Positions 1-8,439 of a stretch of 64,000 nucleotides of DNA are shown one piece after another. The translations under genes were made by a program, and so were the position numbers. Position 1 is the first letter of the stretch. Every line of letters begins with the position of its first letter. The notes below the pieces were generated by a model that did not search any database, had not been told where the DNA came from, and saw only the letters and a list, made by a program, of their open reading frames with translations. Source of the stretch: Mucilaginibacter aurantiaciroseus (GTDB lineage: Bacteria > Bacteroidota > Bacteroidia > Sphingobacteriales > Sphingobacteriaceae); contig NZ_JAMXOF010000001.1 in the NCBI RefSeq assembly GCF_024055595.1, positions 1,612,001-1,676,000 of the forward strand, written 5' to 3'.

Positions 1-598
1 TAACAACATCCCGCTGGCTGAAAAGCGCATAACCGCTGAGGCCTGCATCCACCACCTATGGTTTACCGATGCGGATTATGCCGAAAAAGGCAACCTCATT
101 AAATGGAACCCAGCCGTTAAAACCGAAGCCGACCGCAACGAGATCCTGAAAGCTGTTTTAGACGGCCGCATAGATATCATCGCTTCAGACCACGCCCCAC
201 ACACCATCGAAGAAAAAGCACAACCCTACCTGCAAGCACCAAGCGGTGGGCCATTAGTACAACATGCACTGCCCGCCATGCTGGAACTTTATCATCACGG
301 TAAAATAACTTTAGAGCAGATCGCGGAGAAAATGGCGCACAACGTAGCAACCATCTTCCAAATAGAGAAACGTGGCTTTATCCGCGAAGGATACTGGGCC
401 GACCTGGCACTGGTAAACCTGAACAACCCGTGGCAGGTAAATAAAGGCAACATTCTGTACAAATGTGGCTGGTCGCCATTTGAGGGGAGCACGTTTAAGG
501 CTAAGGTGGTAAGCACCATTGTATCAGGCAATTTGGTGTATGATAAAGGCAGCCTCGTTAACGAAAAAAGCGGGCAAAGAATGACCTTTACCCGCTAA
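1..598 (+). CDS. pyrC: Dihydroorotase, C-terminal part (5' end outside window)
   Basis: Dihydroorotase closes carbamoyl-aspartate to dihydroorotate in pyrimidine synthesis. The frame is open from base 2, so the gene begins upstream. Visible are the late amidohydrolase motif IIASDHAPHT, whose Asp and His are active-site residues in this superfamily, the segment APSGGPLVQHALPAM, and a C-terminal beta-sandwich stretch reading GYWADLALVNL, typical of cyclic amidohydrolases. About 198 residues are present, roughly the last 45% of a 430-450 residue type I enzyme. The metal-binding HxH motif would be upstream and is not seen. The alternative is an allantoinase or dihydropyrimidinase relative, but the SDHAPH context favours dihydroorotase. 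Confidence 0.9.
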   Translation, partial: NNIPLAEKRITAEACIHHLWFTDADYAEKGNLIKWNPAVKTEADRNEILKAVLDGRIDIIASDHAPHTIEEKAQPYLQAPSGGPLVQHALPAMLELYHHGKITLEQIAEKMAHNVATIFQIEKRGFIREGYWADLALVNLNNPWQVNKGNILYKCGWSPFEGSTFKAKVVSTIVSGNLVYDKGSLVNEKSGQRMTFTR

Positions 599-604
599 TA
601 TTTT

Positions 605-716
605 ACACCCCTCTGTCTTTTTGAGCGATAGCGAAGAATCTATTATTAAACTATGCAATACGCAAATGCATATAGGCGATTAGATGCTTCACATGCAATC
701 AGCATGGCAAAAAGTT
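605..716. repeat. Dispersed intergenic repeat, family C
   Basis: The gap after pyrC holds a stretch with the words GAGCGATAGCGAAGAATC, ATAGATGCTTCACATG-like and CAGCATGGCA. Related words recur at 5305-5395 and 22548-22652 and in part at 19615-19675. All copies are intergenic. No coding frame is supported. Confidence 0.5.
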
Positions 717-719
717 AGG

Positions 720-1181
720 TTAATTCACCGCTACATAAACCTTAAACTCGGTATGCTCAAAACCTTTATCATTTAGGTTGTACACATCAAAATCGGCAGT
801 GTAAGTCCTATTAATATCATCCTGCCAGATGTGCTTCCACGTAGCGCCAATACTCTCCGGAAATATACCTTTGGGATCATAAACGCGATATTTCGCAGCG
901 GGGATAGCCTTGCCGGTAAAACCTTTGGGCAGGTATTCAATCGAGGTAGCTTTACAGCCTAAAATGGCTGTATAATAGTCGTTATGGTCGCTTTCGTAAT
1001 CGGTATAAACACAGTATAGTTCGCTGCCTTCTTTGTCTTCCAGTTTATCGGCAAGGTTGCCTTCGGTAAATTGCTGCCAAAGGGAGCCAATGTCCTGCGC
1101 GGATTGCCCGTCCTTATTGATAGTGCGTACGGCTAAGCCCGCAACGTAAAACATGGGCATGTTTGCTGTTTCGTAATTCAT
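720..1181 (-). CDS. GyrI-like / effector-binding domain protein
   Basis: A stand-alone small-molecule-binding protein of 153 residues resembling the effector-binding domain of AraC/MerR-type regulators (GyrI-like or Cass2 fold). The sequence shows the usual order: an N-terminal strand (FYVAGLAVRT), an IGSLWQQF helix, a central YCVYTDYESD segment, then the closing IWQDDINRTYTADFDVY, where a conserved acidic pair sits in the family. No DNA-binding helix-turn-helix is present, so it cannot act as a regulator alone. It lies 17 bp downstream of an AHSA1-type gene on the same strand and both follow a WYL regulator, suggesting one ligand-responsive unit. The ligand is unknown. Confidence 0.75.
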   Translation of the reverse strand: MNYETANMPMFYVAGLAVRTINKDGQSAQDIGSLWQQFTEGNLADKLEDKEGSELYCVYTDYESDHNDYYTAILGCKATSIEYLPKGFTGKAIPAAKYRVYDPKGIFPESIGATWKHIWQDDINRTYTADFDVYNLNDKGFEHTEFKVYVAVN

Positions 1182-1198
1182 AGATAAGTGGTTATAAT

Positions 1199-1624
1199 TT
1201 ATCTCTCGATCAGCTTCTTCAAACCATTAAACATCATTTGCCAGTTATTCTCAGAGTGCTCTTTAGATGCCTCATCCTTGATATTATCCTGAATAATGGT
1301 TAGGACGGTAATATCGCCGTTCTCGTTCAATTCGTAGCTAACATCGGCATAATTTTCGGGTTTATCTTCGGTACCGGCCATGATGCTCCAATAGCTGTAC
1401 CTAACATATTTGCCAGGGACTATCTCTTTAATAAAGCCCTTATCCTCGTAGCTTTTGCCATCCCATTCGCCGCTAAACGTTATGGGGCTACCCTCCTTCC
1501 AGTCGGATTTTAATATGGTACCAAAAAAGTATTGCTTCACCACTTCCGGGTCGGTTAGGCCTTTCCAAACCTCAGCGGAGGATGCTTTAAATATTACTCT
1601 TGTTGTTAAGGTTAATTTGCTCAT
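1199..1624 (-). CDS. SRPBCC (AHSA1-like) domain protein
   Basis: A 141-residue START/Bet v1-like protein of the AHSA1 (activator of Hsp90 ATPase homologue) type. The family hallmark at the N-terminus is visible: beta strand, then SAEVWKGLTDPEVVKQYF, followed by SDWKEGSPITFSGEWDG and a C-terminal helix NNWQMMFNGLKKLIER. Such proteins bind hydrophobic ligands, and in bacteria many sit next to helix-turn-helix regulators. It precedes the GyrI-like gene by 17 bp and follows the WYL regulator by about 170 bp, so all three may be co-transcribed. Molecular function is unknown. A second SRPBCC protein lies at 14092-14589. Confidence 0.85.
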   Translation of the reverse strand: MSKLTLTTRVIFKASSAEVWKGLTDPEVVKQYFFGTILKSDWKEGSPITFSGEWDGKSYEDKGFIKEIVPGKYVRYSYWSIMAGTEDKPENYADVSYELNENGDITVLTIIQDNIKDEASKEHSENNWQMMFNGLKKLIER

Positions 1625-1740
1625 GATATATAAATTTAGATGTGGTGATGTATTAATGACAATTACGTCGCCACAAAGAAATGAGTGAGATTGACAACAG
1701 TATGGCAGCAGGGTGTATTGATTTTAAAAAATATCATGGC

Positions 1741-1795
1741 GAGCTTGTCGAACCATTAGCGAATATTGCAGGGCGAATAAGTCTTCGACAAGCTC
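1741..1795. repeat. Dispersed inverted repeat, family A
   Basis: GAGCTTGTCGAA at 1741-1752 is the exact reverse complement of TTCGACAAGCTC at 1784-1795, with a 31-nt spacer. Sister copies lie at 13050-13111, 35127-35185, 35221-35282 and 61585-61650. This copy provides the TGA stop of the neighbouring WYL regulator gene. Confidence 0.8.
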
Positions 1796-2753
1796 AAACT
1801 GACAATTCAGAAGCATTCCGCTTCATAATCCCCTCAGCAACTTCCACAACTTTATCTCTTACCATCTGCGGACTTACGATCTCGGCATGGTCGCCAAACA
1901 TCATAAACCAACGTACAAACCCTTCTACAGACATGGTCAGGAAGGTCATTTCGATATTGTTGATTGTACGCTTTTCAGATACAAAACCGTGGTAAAAACG
2001 CTGTTCGTTTATAAAATTGGTGATGCTGCTGTTTACCTTGATCACAATAGTTTCGAGATGATGTTCGGATGCAGTTTGCGCAATGTAAGATTTAAGCGTT
2101 GGATGGTTACCTTTAAAGGTAAGTTCGGTTTCCTGGATCTCGTGGATACGGTCGAGCCGGAAATCGCGGTAATCGTTGCGCATACGGCAGTAGGCAATCA
2201 GATGCCAATAGCTGTCCAGGTAAAAGATCCCGATGGGCTCGATGTGGCGGTTGGTTTTAGTTTGCGTGTAGCCCGCCGTATAATCGATACAAAGCACCTT
2301 TTTGGCTGCAATACCATTCAATATAGTTTGGATATGGTTGTTATTGTTTACGCGGCGCTGGGTTTGACTTTTAAGCACCTCGATGCTGCCATCCATGCTT
2401 TCCAGCAGGTCTTTTTCTGTGGTCTTTAATATCGCCCTTATCTTATCCATTGCCGAGCGGTGTTGGGCGGTGGTAGAGGCATCGGTCATCTTCTCTACAA
2501 ACTTTTCGGCGGTTAAAAAAGCTGTTGCTTCTTCTTTGGTGAACATAATGGGCGGCAGGCGATAACCATCTACCAATGAGTAGCCTACCCCGGCTTCGCC
2601 TATGATAGGTACACCCGCTTCTTCTAATGACCGCACATCGCGGTAAACCGTACGCAGGCTAATATCAAACCGCGCGGCAATATCGCTGGCCTTAACAATA
2701 CGGCGGGTTTGCAGTTGTATTAATATGGCTGAGATACGGTCGATTCGGTTCAT
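1794..2753 (-). CDS. HTH/WYL-domain transcriptional regulator (YafY type)
   Basis: A DeoR-like winged helix-turn-helix (about residues 4-60: RISAILIQLQTRR, ASDIAARFDISLRTVYRDV) joined to a WYL ligand-sensing domain (about 140-230, with VLCIDYTAGYTQTKTN and LIAYCRMRNDYRDFRLDR). The total is 319 residues, the usual size. I placed the start at 2753 (MNRIDR) rather than at upstream in-frame starts, because the family begins directly with this helix and the extra 39 residues would run into the divergent gene. It probably controls the two downstream small-ligand-binding genes. The stop codon falls inside repeat A, so the final residues may differ from relatives. Confidence 0.88.
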   Translation of the reverse strand: MNRIDRISAILIQLQTRRIVKASDIAARFDISLRTVYRDVRSLEEAGVPIIGEAGVGYSLVDGYRLPPIMFTKEEATAFLTAEKFVEKMTDASTTAQHRSAMDKIRAILKTTEKDLLESMDGSIEVLKSQTQRRVNNNNHIQTILNGIAAKKVLCIDYTAGYTQTKTNRHIEPIGIFYLDSYWHLIAYCRMRNDYRDFRLDRIHEIQETELTFKGNHPTLKSYIAQTASEHHLETIVIKVNSSITNFINEQRFYHGFVSEKRTINNIEMTFLTMSVEGFVRWFMMFGDHAEIVSPQMVRDKVVEVAEGIMKRNASELSV

Positions 2754-2804
2754 TACCACAAAATAAGCAAAAACAAAGTACCTTAGCATAAATGTTATAT
2801 AAAA

Positions 2805-3245
2805 ATGGCGGCAGAACCCGAAGATAAGATCATCACCCTCGAACAATATTATGACCCTATGCTGGCACACATTATGCGCACCAAACTGGAGGATAACGGC
2901 ATCCCGTGTTTTATTGCCGATGATAACATCATATCGGCCAACCCGGTGTTTAATAACGCGGTTGGTGGCATCAAACTAAAAATATTTGAACGCGACCTGG
3001 AACGCAGCCGCGAAGTTTTAGCCCAGGATGGCGACCTGCATGAGCAGGACCATTTTGAGATAGATGAAGAAACACACTCGCCCGTTATATGCCCCTATTG
3101 CGGATCGAGCAACGTGCGTTTTGGCCCTGCTACCGAGCGTAAGGCGCATTGGCTGGTTGCTTTAGTATCGGCTTTGCTGGCGGTACTGCCATTTTACGCT
3201 CGCAAGGCCTGGCATTGCTTTAATTGCCAAAGGGATTTTGAATAG
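2805..3245 (+). CDS. DUF2007-type protein with split zinc ribbon and membrane segment
   Basis: 146 residues. The N-terminal half (about 8-75) matches the putative signal-transducing DUF2007 fold: ITLEQYYDPMLAHIMRTKLEDNGIPCFI, then GGIKLKI and a helix ending in EVLAQD. The C-terminal half has CPYC at 96-99 and CFNC at 138-141, a possible four-Cys zinc ribbon, interrupted by a hydrophobic segment at about 115-130 (LVALVSALLAVLPF). Either the ribbon folds around a membrane loop or each half lies by the membrane. The gene is divergent from the WYL regulator with a 51-bp gap. The function of this family is not established. Confidence 0.75.
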   Translation: MAAEPEDKIITLEQYYDPMLAHIMRTKLEDNGIPCFIADDNIISANPVFNNAVGGIKLKIFERDLERSREVLAQDGDLHEQDHFEIDEETHSPVICPYCGSSNVRFGPATERKAHWLVALVSALLAVLPFYARKAWHCFNCQRDFE

Positions 3246-3246
3246 A

Positions 3247-3350
3247 ACCTCGCCCAAGTCCTCTCCAAATGAGGGGAAGTTAAAACTATCAAGTCCTCTC
3301 CTTTGGAGAAAATTATTTCATGAGGGCTTCGCCGTTTAGGTGAGGCTTTG
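3247..3350. repeat. Dispersed repeat, family D (CTCTCC/GGAGAGG type)
   Basis: Contains CCTCGCCCAAGTCCTCTCC, then TCAAGTCCTCTCCTTTGGAG and GTGAGGCT at the end, so outer and inner arms are partly self-complementary. Related elements are at 15150-15188, 23805-23880, 53580-53660 and, inserted inside another repeat, 30990-31075. Confidence 0.65.
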
Positions 3351-3404
3351 TATCAAAGCTGATATATTTATGCTTATTATTACCCTATCATTATAATTAT
3401 CCTC

Positions 3405-4430
3405 ATGTACGATCGTCGCAAATTTATTAAGCTAACCGCCGTAACGGCATCTTTAGCCACCCTATCAAAATATGCAACCGCGAAAACGATTACCAGCGCA
3501 CCCGGCGACAGGCTGCCCATAGTAATATCTACCTGGGATTTTGGTATTGCAGCCAATAAAGAAGCTTGGAAAACGCTTGAAAAAGGCGGCCGTGCCCTTG
3601 ATGCTGTTGAGGCTGGTGTGAAGATACCCGAAGCGGATATGAAGAACCATACTGTTGGCCGCGCCGGGTATCCTGATCGTGATGGCCGCGTTACGCTTGA
3701 TGCCTGTATTATGGACGAGTTTGGCAATTGCGGCTCGGTTGCCGCTATGGAAAATATTGCCCACCCAATTGCCGTTGCCCGTTTGGTGATGGAAAAAACT
3801 CCGCACGTAATGCTGGTTGGTGATGGCGCCACCCAATTTGCCGTTGAGCAGGGCATCAAAAAAGAAAAACTCCTTACTCCCGAATCTGAAAAGGCCTGGA
3901 AAAAATGGCTGGTAACAGCCAAGTACTCCCCTAAGATGAATATAGAGAATGAGCAGCACCGCCCGGGCAGCAAATACAACCACGATACCATAGGTATGCT
4001 GGCCATTGATGCTAAAGGCAATATCAGCGGTGCCTGTACTACCAGCGGCATGGCATTTAAACTGCATGGCCGCGTGGGCGATAGTCCAATTATTGGCGCA
4101 GGTTTATTTGTGGATAATGAAATTGGCGGCGCTACCTCTACCGGTGTGGGCGAAGAGGTGATCCGTAACGTGGGCAGCTTTTTAGTGGTCGAACTGATGC
4201 GCCAGGGCTACTCGCCCGAAGATGCTTGTAAAGAGGCTGTGCATCGCATCATTAAAAAGAAACCGGAAACCGCAAAAGAGATCCAGGTGGGCTTTTTGGC
4301 CATCAACAAAAAAGGCGAATACGGCGCTTACGCGATACAGGAAGGTTTTAGCTTTGCCGTATGCGATAAAAACAAACAAGACCTGCTGATCCCCGGCAAG
4401 AGTTTTTATAAAGACGATAAAAATAAATAA
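3405..4430 (+). CDS. Glycosylasparaginase (N4-(beta-GlcNAc)-L-asparaginase), exported
   Basis: An N-terminal-nucleophile hydrolase that cleaves the GlcNAc-asparagine bond of N-glycoproteins. The 341-residue precursor starts with a Tat-like signal (MYDRRKFIKL, then a hydrophobic stretch to ATA at 26). ISTWDFG at about 41-47 and the autocleavage motif HDTIGM, with Thr195 as predicted nucleophile, are the same as in the known Flavobacterium enzyme. GRVGDSPIIGAGLF and GGATSTGVGE follow in the beta subunit, as expected. It stands alone between a repeat and cutC. A general isoaspartyl peptidase is the alternative, but the TWDFG and HDTIGM pair favours glycosylasparaginase. Confidence 0.9.
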   Translation: MYDRRKFIKLTAVTASLATLSKYATAKTITSAPGDRLPIVISTWDFGIAANKEAWKTLEKGGRALDAVEAGVKIPEADMKNHTVGRAGYPDRDGRVTLDACIMDEFGNCGSVAAMENIAHPIAVARLVMEKTPHVMLVGDGATQFAVEQGIKKEKLLTPESEKAWKKWLVTAKYSPKMNIENEQHRPGSKYNHDTIGMLAIDAKGNISGACTTSGMAFKLHGRVGDSPIIGAGLFVDNEIGGATSTGVGEEVIRNVGSFLVVELMRQGYSPEDACKEAVHRIIKKKPETAKEIQVGFLAINKKGEYGAYAIQEGFSFAVCDKNKQDLLIPGKSFYKDDKNK

Positions 4431-4496
4431 AAGTAAAATTGCCTAAAACATATTTTGTAAATACGGGGTTTCGTACACATAAACTTACAATGCTAT

Positions 4497-5258
4497 ATGA
4501 GCCATAAGCCCTCACCTGTAACACTCGAAGTTTGTGCCAATTCGGTAACCTCGGCTATTGCCGCGCAGGAAGGCGGCGCCATAAGGGTTGAACTTTGTGA
4601 GAACCTTGCCGAAGGTGGTACCACCCCGTCATACGGCCAAATGTTATTGGCCCGCAAGCATCTTCACATTAAACTTTACGTATTGATCCGCCCGCGTTGC
4701 GGAGATTTCCTGTACAGTGATCTGGAATTTGAAGTGATGCAGGCTGATATTCGCAACTGCATCGAGGCTGGTTGTGATGGTGTAGTGATCGGCATACTCA
4801 AAGCCGATGGCAGTATAGATGTAGAACGCTGTACCGAATTGGTGCGCCTTGCCCGCCAATGGGGCCTTGGGGTAACCTTTCACCGAGCGTTTGATATGTG
4901 TGCCGACCTTTTTCAGGCGCTTGAGCAGATCATCGAAATGGGTTGCGAACGCATCCTGACATCGGGTGGCAAAAGTACTGCTATGGAAGGTTCAAATGTT
5001 ATTTTACACCTAATAGAAAAGGCTGCGGGCCGTATTAATATTATGCCCGGCAGCGGCATTACCAAAAACAACGTTGCCGACCTGGTGCACTTCACCGGCG
5101 CAACGGAGGTACATTCATCTGCCCGTATCAATTACCATGGCGGCATGCAATATAAAAATGACCACATCCTGCTAAACGGCGGCATCACCGATGAATACAG
5201 CCTTGATGTAACGAGTGCTGATAAAGTGAAAGCGATATTGGTGGCGGCGAACAATTAA
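4497..5258 (+). CDS. cutC: Copper homeostasis protein CutC
   Basis: A 253-residue TIM-barrel protein of the CutC family. Diagnostic stretches are EVCANSVTSAIAAQEGGA, RVELCENLAEGGTTPSYG, IRPRCGDFLYS, FHRAFDMC, ILTSGGK and IMPGSGI. CutC has been linked to copper tolerance, but its biochemical activity is unsettled. The gene follows the glycosylasparaginase gene on the same strand by 66 bp and may be co-transcribed. The start at 4497 gives the expected N-terminus. Confidence 0.92.
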   Translation: MSHKPSPVTLEVCANSVTSAIAAQEGGAIRVELCENLAEGGTTPSYGQMLLARKHLHIKLYVLIRPRCGDFLYSDLEFEVMQADIRNCIEAGCDGVVIGILKADGSIDVERCTELVRLARQWGLGVTFHRAFDMCADLFQALEQIIEMGCERILTSGGKSTAMEGSNVILHLIEKAAGRINIMPGSGITKNNVADLVHFTGATEVHSSARINYHGGMQYKNDHILLNGGITDEYSLDVTSADKVKAILVAANN

Positions 5259-5304
5259 TTAGTGAATGACTGAATTAGTAATTTTGGTTGGCTAATTACT
5301 TATT

Positions 5305-5395
5305 TGTAATCCTTCGCTATCGCTCAGGATTTAACGTACATCATACATGTCGGCGAATAGATGCTTCAAATCGTTCAGCATGACTAGGAAGAAAA
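5305..5395. repeat. Dispersed intergenic repeat, family C
   Basis: Shares CTTCGCTATCGCTCAGGAT-, GAATAGATGCTTC- and GTTCAGCATGAC-like words with the copies near 605-716 and 22548-22652. It lies between convergent genes and may help end transcription, but no T-tract is obvious. Confidence 0.5.
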
Positions 5396-5432
5396 ATCGT
5401 ATTAATCGTTAAAATCGATTTAATCAAACAAA

Positions 5433-8249
5433 TTAAAATATACTCACCGGCAATACCAGCTCTACCCTATTCCTGCCGCTGCCGCCAAAAAAATCATTAT
5501 CCAACAATCGACTGTAGCGAATTCCAAATGATATCGCACCCTGGTTAAACCATTTGGTATCGAAGAACACCGCGCCACCTACCGACCGGAAATCCTGCCT
5601 GAAAGTTGCGCCGTTAGTGTAGAAGTTTAAAGCTTTAGCGTGAGTTTGTTCGTAAAAGACGTTCCCGCGCATACGCATTATGTAGAGCAGGTTGGCAAAG
5701 CCACCGTCGGGATAAGCGATAGGGAAATGATAGCTTGCGGCAAACTTGCTCATATCATCAAGGTTTTCGGCGCTGTAGCCATACGAGAATGGAAAATCGT
5801 TAGAGAAACCGATGCCATTGTTTTGTGCGCGGTGCTGGTAGGCCCCGCTCAAAATAAGGCTGTGATTGGTTAATAAACCAGGGAAATACAACGAGCCTGT
5901 AGCCAGGATTTGGTTAGCTTCGCGGCCCGACAAAGACTTTTTGTAGCCGATATACAAGTTTTGCGCAAAGTGCGGGTTGATGTTTTGCCTTGCTTTTTGT
6001 GTTTGGTTGCTAAAGCGCAGCGTATTGTTCAGGTATGTATAATAACTATCTCTAAACATACTGTGGAACGCCTCTTGGAATGTATTACGGCTGTAATAAT
6101 AACTGCTGCTTACCAATAAAGAAGTGATGTTTTTACCCGCCGAAAAATTAAGCGGCACCTGTAAACCGCCATGGATATCGGTTTCGTTATAGTAAATATT
6201 GTTGCCTTTGTATAAGCCGCGCCGGTCAAAACTGTAATCGGCACCGGCAAGCAGGTATGGGAAGAATGCGCCGTAGGCGGCATCGTAGCCAATGCGTTTG
6301 TAACCCTCATCGCGGTTATAGGTGAAAGTTAGCTGCGAATCGAAGGTATTCAACACATTGTTGCCTACCAGTTGTATAGCGTAGTTTGGGTCCGCAAGGC
6401 TTGGGAAAATGCTGTGGAAGTTGAACAGCCCGTGCAGTTTGCTGTAATTGCTCACCGGCAGCGAATCTGGTTTTACCGATGCTACAAAGTTAGCGGCGCT
6501 ATCCTTTTTAAGCGCGCTGATATTCATATCCGGCAAAGCCGAAAACGCTTTGGCGTTGATTACCGGTGAAAGCTGAGCGTATGCAAGATTAACCTGCTGT
6601 AACCGGTAACCGGCAGCAGTAAAACCCGTCCAGGCTATTTTATTTTGACTGATAGCGGATTGATAATAACCTATAGCCCCCCCAAAGGCCGGAGCCTTCA
6701 CTTCAGATAATTGATTTGTGCCGATGTTGAGCGCGAACAGTTTATCGTTTAATTCCAATGTTTTGGTAAAGTAAACCATGCCGCCTTGTATTTGAGGGAA
6801 GGCTATCGGCTCAAAGCTGAATGGAAGAAGATACTTTGTAACGCCCGACTTTATATCGATTAGCGACAGCGACATCTCCCCCTTAAAGTTGCGTACTGCC
6901 GAGATCAGTTTGCCATCACCATAAAACTTGGGATAGGTGTAGAATAGACCGGCGGTATTTGGCAATACGGTTAATAGCTTACCAACGGCATCCAGCAAAT
7001 GCAGTTCGCTTCTACCTGTTGATGCCACCTGCACTGCTACAATGGTTTTGCCATCGACACTAAAAGCGGGCGAAAAATATTTTGTTTTGCGAGTGATACG
7101 GTGCTCTTTACCTGTTCGCACATCAAGCACCATTAGTTCGTTGTAGTTGCGATATCCCCAACGCAGATCGGGGCGATAAGCGGCGTAAATCACTTTACCA
7201 TCGTGGTAACTAAAAAAATTATCTGTATTGACGCTTTGGGTAGCGATGACTTTTTCTTTAATACCCGTGCGGATAACAAACTTAGGGATGTGATTGTAGG
7301 TGGTTCTGAGGTAGATGATGGTAGTATCATTCACATATGCCGGAAACTCTTCATCCGCTATAAAATGCTGTCGTTTGACTTTGGGGCTGTTATCTTTGGC
7401 ATCATCCTTATATACCTGCTTAAAGTGATTGAAAGCAGCATCCCTAAAAGTGATATAATCTACACCCGCATGCCTTTTAATAGCACCTTGTAACGGATAA
7501 AAGCCTGTGTTGAATGCGGCGGCATCATGTGTTACGCCCTTCCAAAAATCATTGCCGTATTTCTCGCGACCATAAGCCACCATCATGTAACCTAATGGGT
7601 AATGGTTTGGCGTATAGTCGAGGTATGAGCCATTGCGCAGTTTCATAAAGCTGTAATCCTTACCGGCAGCCCACAACCCACGGAAACCATTAAAAAAGTA
7701 TGGCAACCTTCCCCTGCCCTGCCGGCTTACCAATGTTTCGTTATATACGGCGTCGCCTTCAAAAAACCAGTCGGGCACACTGAGGGCATTGGCTAAAGCT
7801 TGTCCGCCTTCACCAAAAACAAAGCTTAATCCGCGCGACAGGCCTACGTTGAAATTATTGTATTGCTGCACATGCCTAAACTCGTGGATGGCCAGTTGTT
7901 GGGGCCACGGCAGGCTGCCTACATCAAAGCTATTCTGACTTGGAGTAAGGTAAAATTCGCTGCGAAACGGCGCCAGGCCAACGTAAGCATTTGATATGAT
8001 GGTTTGGTTTTGTAAAACAATGCTTACCCGCCTTTGCTTAAAGCCAATGGTAGGCTGGATGCTGCGGTTCATCTGCGCGATGGTTTGGGCCACACGCTGC
8101 GCTACCGAATCCATCCCCTGCGAATAGATAACCCTTGCTACCGGCGACTTCACCTGTTTCCACTTAATAGATGGCGGGTTGCCCCCAAATTGCTGCGCCT
8201 TTACAAGCGTTGCGGTTAAAAGTAATACAGGCAATAACAGTCGTTTCAT
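5433..8249 (-). CDS. Secreted gluzincin-like metalloprotease fused to beta-propeller and outer-membrane beta-barrel
   Basis: 938 residues in three parts. After a signal peptide (MKRLLLPVLLLTATLVKAQ), residues about 25-290 form a zinc-peptidase-like domain with HEFRHVQQ at 122-129 and a downstream WFFEGDAVYNE (Glu164), the arrangement of gluzincins in which the second Glu is a zinc ligand. Residues about 290-600 hold repeated short strands (FVIRTGIKEKV, LMVLDVRTGKEHRI, LHLLDAVGK, LSLIDIKSG) like TolB/WD40-type propeller blades. From about 640 to the end there are alternating aromatic strands ending LVLPVSIF, typical of an outer-membrane barrel with a terminal aromatic residue. The role is unknown; a surface protease is likely. 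The gene stands alone, convergent with cutC and divergent from hscA. Confidence 0.75.
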   Translation of the reverse strand: MKRLLLPVLLLTATLVKAQQFGGNPPSIKWKQVKSPVARVIYSQGMDSVAQRVAQTIAQMNRSIQPTIGFKQRRVSIVLQNQTIISNAYVGLAPFRSEFYLTPSQNSFDVGSLPWPQQLAIHEFRHVQQYNNFNVGLSRGLSFVFGEGGQALANALSVPDWFFEGDAVYNETLVSRQGRGRLPYFFNGFRGLWAAGKDYSFMKLRNGSYLDYTPNHYPLGYMMVAYGREKYGNDFWKGVTHDAAAFNTGFYPLQGAIKRHAGVDYITFRDAAFNHFKQVYKDDAKDNSPKVKRQHFIADEEFPAYVNDTTIIYLRTTYNHIPKFVIRTGIKEKVIATQSVNTDNFFSYHDGKVIYAAYRPDLRWGYRNYNELMVLDVRTGKEHRITRKTKYFSPAFSVDGKTIVAVQVASTGRSELHLLDAVGKLLTVLPNTAGLFYTYPKFYGDGKLISAVRNFKGEMSLSLIDIKSGVTKYLLPFSFEPIAFPQIQGGMVYFTKTLELNDKLFALNIGTNQLSEVKAPAFGGAIGYYQSAISQNKIAWTGFTAAGYRLQQVNLAYAQLSPVINAKAFSALPDMNISALKKDSAANFVASVKPDSLPVSNYSKLHGLFNFHSIFPSLADPNYAIQLVGNNVLNTFDSQLTFTYNRDEGYKRIGYDAAYGAFFPYLLAGADYSFDRRGLYKGNNIYYNETDIHGGLQVPLNFSAGKNITSLLVSSSYYYSRNTFQEAFHSMFRDSYYTYLNNTLRFSNQTQKARQNINPHFAQNLYIGYKKSLSGREANQILATGSLYFPGLLTNHSLILSGAYQHRAQNNGIGFSNDFPFSYGYSAENLDDMSKFAASYHFPIAYPDGGFANLLYIMRMRGNVFYEQTHAKALNFYTNGATFRQDFRSVGGAVFFDTKWFNQGAISFGIRYSRLLDNDFFGGSGRNRVELVLPVSIF

Positions 8250-8271
8250 CGAAGGTGAAAGTAGTTAAAAT

Positions 8272-8365
8272 GTCTGAACTCGAATTAAATGAATTTGGTG
8301 AATTAACAGAATTTGAAGCCTTTAAGTTCCGGAAATTCGTTAATTTTTATAATTCGAGTTCAGAC
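8272..8365. repeat. Long inverted repeat between divergent genes
   Basis: GTCTGAACTCGAATT (8272-8286) is perfectly repeated in reverse complement at 8351-8365. The interior has words such as GAATTAACAGAATTT that resemble parts of 19560-19705. It occupies most of the gap between the protease-barrel gene and hscA, upstream of the hscA promoter box. Confidence 0.75.
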
Positions 8366-8412
8366 GGTCATAAATCCGAAATCCAAATGACACTCCGTCC
8401 CTTAAAACTAAC

Positions 8413-8420
8413 TACATTTG
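8413..8420 (+). promoter_or_regulatory. Probable -7 promoter box of hscA
   Basis: TACATTTG fits the Bacteroidota consensus TAnnTTTG, 19 bp before the ATG of hscA. The upstream -33 element is not clear. Confidence 0.55.
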
Positions 8421-8439
8421 CGCTTTGTGATATACTACT

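Noticed and set aside
3380..4067. Long minus-strand frames opposite the glycosylasparaginase gene
   Set aside because: The plus strand carries a signal peptide and the HDTIGM motif; the antisense frames have no domain sense.
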